Under the pieces are notes generated by a model. That model was not told the origin of the DNA. It did no database searches and saw only the letters and a list, made by a program, of their open reading frames with translations. The translations under genes and the position numbers were made by a program. From NCBI GenBank assembly GCA_963920765.1, contig OY987251.1, positions 6,388,501 through 6,452,500 of the forward strand: DNA of 64,000 bases, in the 5' to 3' direction. How positions within the stretch are numbered: the stretch's first letter is position 1; each line of letters opens with the position of its first letter. This document shows positions 13,133-23,291 of this stretch, one piece after another. This DNA is from Ulota crispa. Its lineage: Eukaryota > Streptophyta > Bryopsida > Orthotrichales > Orthotrichaceae.

Positions 13133-14805
13133 TTGGATTTGATTATACTTTATGTTGATAGCCACCATTTTATATAATATGGGAATTTGTCACTCTACCC
13201 TACCCCTCATTTCACATACTTTATTATTAAGCCAGCTCTTGCGGGCCCCATATTGCTTAGAAAGCATTTCAGCCACCATTTTATGCACTATGAATTGAAT
13301 ATATTTTTGGGGATTGCAAAGACACGCGTATATGAAAAAGGTCTCTAAGATCTAGAATGTTGGTTCAAAAATGGATTTTAATCAAAATGCATAGCTAGGG
13401 AGAAGGTGAGTAGGTATTAAAAAGGTTTGTAGTGATGTGTTTACATAATATCATATCTGATTTATTTGAACAACAATTGTGCTTTGGTCATACACTCATA
13501 CTATCTCGCATGCCATATTTAACTCCTTATGGATCATCCAAAGTTCATAAGTAATAGTATACAAAATATTGGTGAATACTTGTAAAATATTCATGATTGT
13601 TTGGAAAACATCAAGAGATCATTGTAAAATCTTAAGAGATACTTGTAGAACAATGGGATATATCGAGATCAAAATATACATACAAAATGAAGGAGGGTTT
13701 AGGATGTTTAGGGACATAGAAAATCCATAAATGCATGAACAGTATACTAGTAATTAAACACCTCATTTAATCTTTGTAAATAAATTTATCTATACACCAT
13801 TCAACTTGTAGAGGTATTGAAATTTATAATAAAATGTTTACAATTGACAAAATTTCCTGGATTTCCAATGTGACAAGACCATGCGTAAGAAATGAAGGTA
13901 AATATATACATGAATTTTTCAGAAGGTGATTTGGTATACTGATGCTTGGATAGGGCTAACCTTTGTAAAAAAAACATTTGGGTAGGGTCAAGATCTCACT
14001 CTTCTATTTGTGTTCAAGGGTCAATTAAATGGAATGTTTTTTTTTATAGTCAATGCTTGGATACAGTTAATGTTTTTTTCTTGCACAATGCATTGACCTT
14101 ATCCCAACATCACTATATACCATTTGCTTTACCTTTTGAAGGACACTCAAACATGATTAGATAACAACTTTTGTTTTTTCTTCAACTGTGTGACTTTTTT
14201 TATACTGTTGGATGCTTTATTGGATGCTTCATGACTTTTTGCAAGGTTCTAAATCAAGTGAAAGGAAAAAAGACTTCGTAAAAACAAAAATAAAGATCTT
14301 GTATATGGAATTTCTGACACCATAATTTATTTTACCTCAAAAGTTCTCATTGGTTATTTTAATTACACTCTCTCAAAAGTTGGAATGGCATTTTCATTAA
14401 AATAAGAGCTCTTACAATTTTGTGTTCTCTTGAACATTTGAACAAATATCAAACCATTTTAGGACAACACTCAACAAAGTAGTCCACAAATTCAAGGAAA
14501 ATTTTATTCATCAAATGTTGAAAGATGGCTAAGTGCAACAGTAAGTCCAAAAGGCATGACGCACTTCAAGTTTCCATATATACTTTAGAAAGCAATCCTC
14601 TATAAAATAACATGCAGTTCTTAAATTTTACATGCAACCAAATACAATGATATCCACTCAACCAAAAAAAATCTCACGTACGCATTAGGGTATACACACA
14701 TGTTTCACTACTTTACAAGAACAATGACTTAGGGGCAGTTCACAGTAAGTCCTATGTTCCATCTTTGTAAGTTCCACCTCAATGTAAGGTCGCAACTTAC
14801 TTTGG
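13133..14805. other. No gene; contains a repeat shared with about 28.6 kb
   Basis: The part from about 13935 to 14130 (GATCTCACTC, CAATTAAATGGAATGTTT, CAATGCTTGGATA) is repeated in the same orientation at about 28600-28800. The rest shows no coding signal. Confidence 0.6.
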
Positions 14806-15190
14806 TGATTAAGTAGCAATTTTCAACTCAGTTAAAAAATGGTACCTAATGAACAAACATCATCCGGTTTAGCTCGCCGTTGTATACACTTCCACTGAAT
14901 CTCATGTTTATAACCAATCACCTCATAGAAGTGTAAGCTAACGTCGCCTTGATATACACTCCTCAACTTTAAGTACCACCAGCTTCTTAAAATGCGTGAA
15001 GACAGGACAGAATTTACACACTAGCAAGCTCATTGCTCAAACACAAATCAACAAAACGGGCACATAGTAACGTCAACAGATATGTTGCATGTCATTCAAA
15101 TACACGATCCAGTAGTCACAAAAAATCTCACTTGCTTCACTGATTTGCGTGCTACAAAACTCGTGCTTCCCAAAGAACTCAACAATCCCT

Positions 15191-17863
15191 TTACACAAAA
15201 GTGTTCGGCCTGGTGGCCTTGAATGTCGTCTTCAGACTCCTCGTTGGTGGCCGGATCTTGCGGTACGTCAGAGGGAACTTGATCTTCGAATCGTGGAACT
15301 GCTTCGTGTGCTCACGCTTGCACAGCGACACCGGAATGGTTGCCGTCTTGATGATCTGGATGCATGGCGACCGCACCCGATGACGAGAAGCCATCTCATC
15401 ATACATCTGCTCCACTGCTCCATTCAGTGTCAGGTCACGGTACTCCTTGTACATGTTGTGGTACCCAGTCCGGCTCTGGTACCGCACCCAGATACCGTAG
15501 TTCTTGATGGTAGTGGGAAACCTCTCAAAAATCTGACACAAAACACAGAAAATTTTATTTTAATATAGCACCTCATACAGCAGAGTTTTCAATGGTCAAG
15601 TTTTTCCAATAAGCACTTCCGAATTGGCATGTACCAATTCATGTGAAGAGAACGCTGTCTAAACCTCACTGGGACTCTCTGAATCACTGTCCGAGAAATG
15701 TCCGAGTTTGACCAATTCCCACATTGCACCGGTTTATCAATAAACTCTTCTGGTTTATTCCTATGTTTCATACTGTAAATCATTTAAAAAATCTTTAACC
15801 GGTTTTTCAGCCGATGTTTATAAGTTGCAAACAGTTTTTTTCTGAGTGCAACCGGCTAGCTTTGAACTAGCCGCCGATTCTTCCCGGACCTTGCTCTGAA
15901 TTACGAAAGGATTATTGAACGCTCGTAGACTAGTACCACAAAAGTTTCTCACTTTCTTGTAACACAAACGTTAGACTCACGAGTACACCAAAACAAAGAA
16001 GGGATCAGACTGACGTGCAAATCATGTTTCGCAACCCCACATGATGTATCATACAATACATTCGGGTAAGGCGATAATTATCATCATGTCCCAAACAATA
16101 AAACAATAAACTCCTCAAGATAATCAGAATAAAAATTAGTCAATCCTCATAGAAAAATTGTGTTCATATAGGACTGGGGCGACAATTTTCCATCATCATA
16201 TTTTCTCGAAGGAGATCACGCAAACGATCATACACAATCCTGGAGATGAAGACAACATGTGACCAACGTGTCTGCAAACCAAAGTATCGCTAAGAAAGAT
16301 CTGTAAGAAGAGAAACGAGGCTCTTCACTGCAAGCATGCTGTGTTTAACCAAGAAGGCCATAGAATTGAAGCATATACAAGAACTATATGGTAGTTACCT
16401 CGTTAATGGCAAGGAGTTGTCCATGAGACTTTTTCACCTTCTGCAACTTCCCCAAGAAGTACCTGATCATCAAATACAACATTAGAATCTCAGCCACGAA
16501 ACACAAATAGTCAGACAAATCACTTTCAAGTAGGATGTAAAACTACGTAACAGCAAGGGATCTCAAACTCATAGCAAAAACACGAGCTTCCGGAATCAAT
16601 AAAATCTACACAGAAACTGGATGCAATTTTTTTTTAAAACACCTTCCTCAAACGAGGAGCTTGAGAGCATACCAAAACTTAGACTTCGCAAGCACTTCAT
16701 CCGTATTCCACAACTTCATGCTATATTCCTTAGGGTTCTCATTGGCAGGGGTTGGCAGGGCCCGTCCAACCACCTGATACTGGTGAAACTGTCACACCAA
16801 AAGCGCCACCACAATCAGAATCCACACCAACGTTAAAACAAGGGAAAATATCAAAAATACCCCTCAATTCTTTCAAAATATCAAATATAACCCTATATTA
16901 TTTGAAATATAAAAAGTACCCTTAGCTTTCTGTACAAATATCAATTATACCCCTAGTTCTTTGAGAACCTCAATTCTTATGAAATATCAAATACACTCTC
17001 GGATTATTTGAGTTATATAAAGTATCCTTAACTCTCTTGTGCTTCTTTTTGCAAATTTTTGTAAATACTTGAATGATAATGGAAAGTACAAAAATTAAAA
17101 GTAAGTTAATTGTAAGCTAAATCTTGGAAGCAAGCTCTTTAAGCTCTATATAGGGTGTTTGCATGTAAGTCTATTGTGGTAAAAGCCAATGCAATGATTA
17201 CATGGTGATTTTTGTTGTAGTTTGATATTTAAAAAAAATTGCAACAAAGAGGCACAAAAAGCCAAGGGTATTAAAGATATTCTCAAAGATAACTAGGGGT
17301 ATAATTGATATTCTTACACAAAGTCAGGGGCATTTTTTATATTTCACATTATATAGGGGTATATTTGATATTTTGAAAGAATTGAGGGGTATTTTTGATA
17401 TTTTCCCTTAAAACAATGAGCGTCTTTCCTCGAATACACCTCCAATACACCTGCATAGCTGCATCCGTAACCTAAATCGAATTTCCTCTCTAAAAGTAAT
17501 CGAGCCAGCGTATGAATGAACGATCAGGTGCTTGTTCAAAGTCGCCAAACCCTAGCTACAGGTTCAATGTAATTCTTTCACGACACCCGGACTTGATAAC
17601 AGAAATACTCAATCGCCAAACTCTACTACAAAACAGACCAAATAGCGAGGTTTAACCAATGTGATTGATTTCCTGGTTACGGCTCGGGACGGAGAAGGCT
17701 CTCTCTAAAACCCTAAACCCTAAAACGAAGAAGAGGTGCCTAAACCCTAGAAGTGACAACCCTCGCTCGATTGACCCCTGCATATCAACAAAGATTCATG
17801 GTATTGCAGAGGTGTTTAATTGTGCGAGGAGGAGAGGAGATGACGAACCCGGAAGACAGTCAT
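15191..17863 (-). CDS. RPL18A: 60S ribosomal protein L18a (eL20), copy 1; four exons
   Basis: This is a structural protein of the cytosolic large ribosomal subunit. Exons on the minus strand are 17849-17863 (ATG plus four codons, MTVFR), 16673-16788, 16399-16462 and 15191-15532. Joined, they give 178 codons plus stop, the usual plant length. All introns are GT-AG. The start is supported because MTVFR joins in phase to [13 protein letters not shown], as in plant homologues. The last exon holds [39 protein letters not shown] and [12 protein letters not shown]. Six residues in exons 2 and 3 differ from copy 2. Three replace arginines that I remember as conserved in plants (S for R in YRMKLW, L for R in NEVRAK, G for R in FLRKL). 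The frame is intact, so it may be expressed, but it looks like the less constrained copy. A miniature transposon sits in intron 1. Confidence 0.94.
16842..17407. mobile_element. Mutator-like miniature element in RPL18A copy 1 intron 1
   Basis: The 566-bp insertion begins GGGAAAATATCAAAAATACC and ends with its exact inverse. The two arms stay alike for about 130 bp. The 9-bp sequence TTAAAACAA flanks it on both sides (16833-16841 and 17408-17416). The paralogous intron keeps the unoccupied site TTAAAACAA once, at 24736-24744. Inserting inverted repeats with a 9-bp duplication is typical of Mutator-like elements. It has no coding capacity. Confidence 0.95.
17700..17752. promoter_or_regulatory. 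Cluster of three telo-box motifs in RPL18A copy 1 intron 1
   Basis: AAACCCTA occurs three times within about 50 bp, about 100 bp inside the first intron of a ribosomal protein gene. Telo-boxes are established elements of plant ribosomal protein gene promoters and leader introns. Their function here is inferred from position. The same cluster is kept in copy 2. Confidence 0.6.
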
Positions 17864-17968
17864 GGTTGCGCGGTGAAAATCCACCGAGGACGCGGCTATG
17901 GCGTGCCCGGCTCCAACAACGAGCAGGAATGAAAAGAGACCTGAAGAAGTCGGAGGACAGGACTTTAG

Positions 17969-18787
17969 CGTTTAGAATGGAAAAAAAAAAAAAAAAAAAG
18001 GCTTGTTATGGCTCGGATGATGCAGGTTAAGAATAAAGAGAGATTAGGGTTTAGAGTTCCTAAACAAAAAACACTTAAGGTTTTTAGAAGGGGTTTTGCG
18101 GATTTGTAGGTCCTTTCAGTTTTAGAGTTAGGGTTCAAAGAGTGTGAGTGAAACTGATACAATAGAGGCTTTTGAACCCTAAAACTTTCACCCAAGGTAC
18201 TATGACTTGGAGTGGGAGATTTAGGGAAATGCTAAAAGAGGAAAAAGCATAAAACAAAGGCCACAAAGCCACAGAACACCCAGTCAACACCTAGTCAAGC
18301 TTAAAAAAAAATAGCTTTATTTATCCAAACTAAGTTTTGTCCTAAATTAAGAAGGCTCATCCATGGATAAAGTAAATACTAAAAGAGAGAAATTAAATGG
18401 TCATGTCCAAGCTTGAGTAACTCATGGGTCAATGTAGCCCTAACAAACAATATGGTGTACATGTCTAACTTACTAATAAAGCTCAGTAGTAAAATGAGCT
18501 ATAGCCTTGAATTAGTAAGTAGATGACTCTAATCATGCAATTAACCTAGATTTAGCAAAGAATGATTTAAGATTTCTTGGATTCCTCCAACATTTTAGAG
18601 GTCTAGGTGGGAAACATAACTTTGGCATCTCTTGGAGCAAGTCACGGAGCAGGGAATTCAGGCTTACCCCTAAGTTCAAGGCTTGAGTGTATGCAAAGTA
18701 ATCAAGCCTGGAAACTAAGGGGCCTACCTACTTAGGTCATGACACTTGCCTTGCTGATGGAGAAGCACAAACTTCATATCTTGTTCA
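17969..18787. other. No gene; A19 tract at the duplication edge, scattered AGGGTTT
   Basis: An A19 run (about 17980-17998) lies just outside the duplicated segment. Several AGGGTTT and AACCCTAA words follow to 18190. This would be the 5' flank of RPL18A copy 1, but it shares nothing with the flank of copy 2. Confidence 0.45.
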
Positions 18788-20600
18788 TATCATAGGTGAT
18801 GGAGCAAAAGTATTTGCAGATGAAAAGGGCCAGATAGCCTTGAGCTCGCAATTGGTCATAAAAAAGTCTTTGGATGTGGTTGAAACCATGGATAGAGATC
18901 TCTTGTATTAAATAGCACTGGAGATCTTCCACCACAATAGCCTTCTTCTAATGCAAGGGATGTCACAAAGCCCATGGCAAGTATTGGTATTTGTTTTGGG
19001 GCTTTTGGTAGCATTTGATAGAAAGCAAGTGTGTGTTGAGAAATCAAGGCTCTTAAAGATACAAATATCAAGCATGTCGGCATTTGCATTGCTAATACAA
19101 TGTGTGGTGTTGATCTAGGGATACTATAATCCATTAGTCCTCAAGTAGTGCTAAAGCTCGTGAATGGGGCCAGTCCATATGTCAATAGTGCACATTGTTG
19201 ATGTGCATTTAAAGTAAAGCATGTGATCATAAAAGGGTCCTAAAGCTTCATCTATCTCATTTTTCAATTCACAAAGGAAAATGCAGGCATACAATATTGC
19301 AAAGTTGCTTCCTATTGTGGTACCTCTAACTTGATGCCAAAAAGAGTCCTTAAACTCTAAATAAGGTATGTACACCCATAAGCACCATTGTCCCCATAAT
19401 CGTCACCTCTGAAATCTTGGAAAATCTGTGAAAATTAATGGATGTAATTACAAGGATGTACAACATGTGAACATGAAATCTTAGTGTTGGTTATGGGTGC
19501 AATGGCAGTTTGCTCTTTAAAAATTCACAACTTATTCTCACAGTATCCAAATAATACAATTGAAGGTGCAAACTCATTATTTTTCTGTTCCTAATAAGAT
19601 TCTATAATTTGCTAGTTGTTTATTGATACTCATTGTGTTCAAAACCCTTAGTTTGATGCTTATGGGTGTACATACCTTAGTGGATTTTTAGCACTAAAGA
19701 GGCTAGGGCCATTATAAATCAGTGTTCATCCTTAAAAAAATCTCATAAAATGAAACTTTTTAACCTCAAAAGACTTTCTTCTATGGGAATACTAGGATAA
19801 AGGGACCTAACATTCAAAGTAAAGAGAGTTGATAAAGACCTCCAATGTGGAGAGAACACGGACCAATGTGAGGGAGTCAACGAGGTGGTTTCTATGTCTA
19901 AGGAGAATGGGAAGTAGCTGGTGATGTAGCCAAATAGAAACATGCTAAAATAATGTAGCCGTTGTAAGAACAAATGGATCTGGTTTATGGACTTTTAGTA
20001 AGAAATATAGGGTACAAGCTCTAGGAACTCTAGAAGGAAGAATGAAATTCCATTCTTACAAGCTAATAGTGAGTTGAATTTGGTATTTAAGATCTCAAGC
20101 TTGGAATGAAGTTCCTCCCAAAGTATGGACTGAACTTATAGATGTATCCTAACATCAGAGAGTTGGCGTTGGGCTTCACCTAAGTATCATGTTTTATTCA
20201 TAAGCAATAAACCTAGGATTTTATCAACAGGCTTGATCACAATTTTGCTTTCAATATATAACTCATGTAGAGCTAAGCGCAATCTTCTCGAAAGATAAGG
20301 CTTTATGATATGGGTCTTAGAGAGATCAAGCTTTATGATATGAGGAATAGTATAAATTGTACTCTCTACCAAGTTAGAGTTTATAAAAATGATGGTCTCT
20401 AAAGGTTAAAAATGCTCCAAAGGATTCCAATTGGGATTAGAAGTATGCAAAGGAGAAAACTAAACATTGGTATGCCCAAAAAGATAACGTATCTACTACG
20501 CCTAAAGAACCAATAGTATTCCTCACATGTGAATGAGAAAAGAGACGGTAAGGGTTTAGGAATGGGATCAAGATCTAAACCGAAACAATTGTCTCTCGGC
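18788..20600 (-). pseudogene. Decayed Penelope-like reverse transcriptase
   Basis: Reading the minus strand in changing frames gives reverse-transcriptase pieces in the right order. ESKIVIKPVDKILGLLLMNK is at 20190-20250, followed after a stop by YLGEAQRQLSD. NVRSLYPSIPIEE is near 19770-19830. FWHQVRGTTIGSNF and LYACIFL are near 19270-19340. IQRLFYDQLRAQGYL, with KYF shortly after, is near 18800-18870. These correspond to the KPADKNLG, SLYxxIP, GTxMGxxxAPxYA and thumb RLRARGYP motifs of Penelope-like elements. Between the last two pieces, where the catalytic Y-x-D-D should lie (about 19195), one frame reads HINNV, so both aspartates appear lost. There are many stops and frameshifts. I see no GIY-YIG endonuclease and no clear ends. 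The upstream limit is uncertain. Confidence 0.78.
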
Positions 20601-21717
20601 AAAACTCAAAACCATGGAATCAAAATAATAAATGGCAATGTTAATAACCATGCTATCAATTTCAAATGAAGTTTTCCTACCAAATACAGACAAGGTATAG
20701 TCTTGGATATTGGCTAGACGTACCAAAAGAGTTTCCTCTGCCGATGCTACTTTACAATTTCCACTACTATTGCTCCTTATTCTTATTTGTACTTTATATG
20801 TTGGGACCAATGACACCCTTTGGAATGTTGGGCCAATTAGCAAAACAAGTGCCAGATGGTGCTCATGGGGTCCAATTAGGCACAGTTCAAACTAGCGGCC
20901 AGACAAAGCACAAATTGGCACCCTTGCCAATGGTTCATCCGCCAAAAACTTATCCATGTTATTGTGTGTCATCCAGAGTGTGCTTCTACTCGACAAGTTT
21001 GGTACCACCCTTAGAGCAAGCCCCAAAACTTCATTATCTTGGCCGCTGACGTGTTTATATTGGTTGGTGAACATGGATATTAAAGTAATAGACAAAATGT
21101 CTAAACCCGGCAACAAACAAAAGGCATATTTCAATCAATCATGTTCAAAAAACTTTTGGTCAGTCACTAGTCTAAACCAAGCCTAATGGCCAATAGGAGG
21201 GTTTGTTTGCTAGAGCTTTCACACTCAAGCAGATGGTCAGTAGATGGCAATGCCATGTTATCACCTTTTCCTGCCAAAATTTTGGGTCACCTCCCAAGGT
21301 AGACCCAAATCTTGGTCACCAGATAAAACACTCCTCACTTCCTAAGAGGTAAAGACAAAATCATGTCAATTAAGAATAGAAGGAATAAAAGTAATTCTCC
21401 ACACGACATCCAATGTGCAATGTGAAAACATTCACCAGACAGATAAATCCATGATGACATAACAATTCCCCCTCCAAACTCCACACCACCGGATGAAGCA
21501 CCATTGCTTCGTCCAGCTGCTAGTCTGAACCAGGTCTATTTGTTACCAAGATTGGAACATTTGGAAGTTCCTACCCAGATTACAGAAACTAGCTGCATGT
21601 GCAATATACCAAGCAGAACGAAAGGAATGGTAGAAACTATCCAATAAAGATACTCCAAAACAAGTTAGTGTTACCAGGTACCAAAGGTCTAGTATCATGG
21701 ATATTTTTTCATTTGAT
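20601..21717. other. No gene recognised
   Basis: The longest open frame (20666-21049, plus, 127 codons) is hydrophobic at its N terminus and overlaps an open frame on the opposite strand. I recognise no domain. The stretch near 21200-21540 looks like degraded repeat material. Confidence 0.35.
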
Positions 21718-21721
21718 TTAA

Positions 21722-21950
21722 CCCTTAAAAGACCGAGCAGCCCTCTACGGCCAGTACAGTAAGTGGTATTTTCTTGTATTTGGAATGCATCCACACCTTT
21801 ATTACATTTGAGATCAACAAAGAAGTTAGAATATAGATCAATGCTATTCTAGTGAGCTAGTCAAGATCTCAAATTAAAACTTTTTATTAGTAACAAATGC
21901 CAGTTATACGGCAACATATATACTATGTAATACATAGCTTGGTTCTGTAA
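21722..21950. mobile_element. TTAA-family element, right end missing (subfamily a)
   Basis: TTAA is followed by CCCTTAAAAGACC. The interior (TTTCTTGTATTTGGAATG, ATCCACACCTTTA, ACATTTGAGATCA) matches the element at 22317. Its right end is replaced by the left end of the next element. Confidence 0.7.
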
Positions 21951-22312
21951 CCCTTAAAGGACCGCTGGGTGGCTGTGGCTTGCCCACACTATAGCTTCAA
22001 CAATACTTATACTGTAGCTTCAATAGTGTTTTGATTGATGGGCACCAATATAATTGCTTCTAAAAGTTTCAAAAATCAATAGTGCATGCCGACCCTATGA
22101 AAATTACAATAAGGGTAGCTTAGGACCTAACACTATGATTTTGAATTTTCTCACAATTTGGATTACCTAAAAATGATTTTTTGTCTTCTATGATGGATCA
22201 TGTGTTTATGGTCACTTTGGAAAAAAAACACAATGAAAAACAACTTTTTTTGTTGTACAAATTTTTTTTTCAGGGCCAGAGGATGATAATTGTCCTCATG
22301 GGCGTTTAGGGA
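21951..22312. mobile_element. TTAA-family element (subfamily b), 362 bp
   Basis: The left end is CCCTTAAAGGACCGC. The right end GGGCGTTTAGGGA is followed by TTAA (22313-22316), shared with the next element. The interior (GATGGATCATGTGTTTATGG, GTCACTTTGGAAA, ACAACTTTTTTT) is found inverted at 60392-60751. Confidence 0.75.
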
Positions 22313-22316
22313 TTAA

Positions 22317-22520
22317 CCCCCAAAAGGACTAAGCATGTCGCTACAATCAATACAATACGGGATATTTTTCTTGTATTTGGAATGAATCCACACCTTTACT
22401 ACATTTGAGATCAATAAAAAAATTGGAGAATAGATCAAAACGGTTCTAGTGAGCAACTTCAGATCCCATATTAAAACTTGTTACTGGTAACAAATACCAT
22501 GCCCTATGGTCCTTTAAGTG
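22317..22520. mobile_element. TTAA-family element (subfamily a), 204 bp
   Basis: It lies between TTAA at 22313-22316 and TTAA at 22521-22524. The ends are CCCCCAAAAGGAC and GGTCCTTTAAGTG. The interior is the same as in the elements at 21722 and, inverted, 29803. Confidence 0.8.
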
Positions 22521-22524
22521 TTAA

Positions 22525-22916
22525 GGGTTAAGCAAGGCAGGAAGTGAACTTTCAAGTTTCTAACAGTAGAGACACTTAAATGCATGGATGCTAGAAGCAC
22601 AATATAGATGAACACAAATTTCATCGTCAAAAAACGACGTCCATATTCATCCAAAAAGAAAAGCTGCAATATTAAAACGAATGTGGCACAATTCAGCGAT
22701 CTCATTTCGCATAAATTCTTTTATAAAGACTTGTTCCGTTTTCAAGCAGAAATGACGGAAAAGTCGACCAAACAAAAGGCCCTGACGTATGTCACTTTTT
22801 TTCAGGTAGAGCATTACACAAGGTTTATCGACAGAGCATCAGAGATCGAACGTACCACGAAGGAATTTGTCATCGACAGACATGTGGAGAACTGCGTAAT
22901 GTCCATACGAAACTAC
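22525..22916. other. Unassigned 120-codon open frame only
   Basis: A plus-strand open frame at 22608-22970 is lysine-rich at the start and shows no motif I recognise. It runs into the duplicated segment, and the equivalent part of unit 1 has no such frame, so it is probably chance. Confidence 0.3.
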
Positions 22917-23291
22917 TTCAATAGCACTTTTCAACTCAATTCAAAGATGGTACGTAATGAACAAACATGATCCGGATTAGCTCGCCGTTGTATACACTTC
23001 CACTGAATCTCATGTTTATAACCAATCACCTCATAGAAGTGTTAACTAAACGTTGCCTTGATCAGCTTTAAGTACCACTAGCATGTTAAAATGCGTGTGA
23101 AGGCAATACAGAATTTAGACACTAGCAAACTCATTGCTCAAACACAAATCGACAATACGAGCACATAGTAACGTCAACAGATATGTTGCATGTCATTCAA
23201 ATACACGATTCCGTAGTCACAAAAAATCTCACTTGCTTCACTGATTTGCGTGCTACAAAACTCGTGCTTCCCAAAGAACTCAACAATCCCT

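Larger units (their letters stand above)
14806..17968. repeat. Segmental duplication, unit 1 (with RPL18A copy 1)
   Basis: This segment matches 22917-25260 in direct orientation. The match begins near TTTCAACTCA and ends at GGAGGACAGGACTTT. After that, unit 1 runs within about 12 bp into A19, whereas unit 2 continues into GGCCCCGCTGC. Unit 1 is longer because of the 566-bp element in intron 1 and about 210 bp of extra sequence in intron 3. Confidence 0.93.

Noticed and set aside
15149..15568. Plus-strand 139-codon open frame, repeated at 23250-23768
   Set aside because: It lies antisense to the last exon of RPL18A. Its conservation between copies is explained by the duplicated gene on the other strand.
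17451..17456. ATGCAG followed by GTGTAT as an alternative first exon of RPL18A copy 1
   Set aside because: It joins in phase in copy 1 but is not possible in copy 2, whereas MTVFR at 17849-17863 and 25140-25154 works in both and matches the family start.
17838..17928. Plus-strand 29-codon frame starting MTNPEDSHG, kept in both L18a units
   Set aside because: The minus-strand reading gives the start exon MTVFR with a proper donor, so the plus-strand frame is a shadow.
17665..18030. Plus-strand open frame, conserved at 24956-25294
   Set aside because: It overlaps RPL18A exon 1 and intron 1 on the opposite strand and contains translated telo-boxes. The two copies are nearly identical DNA throughout, so frame conservation is not evidence of coding.
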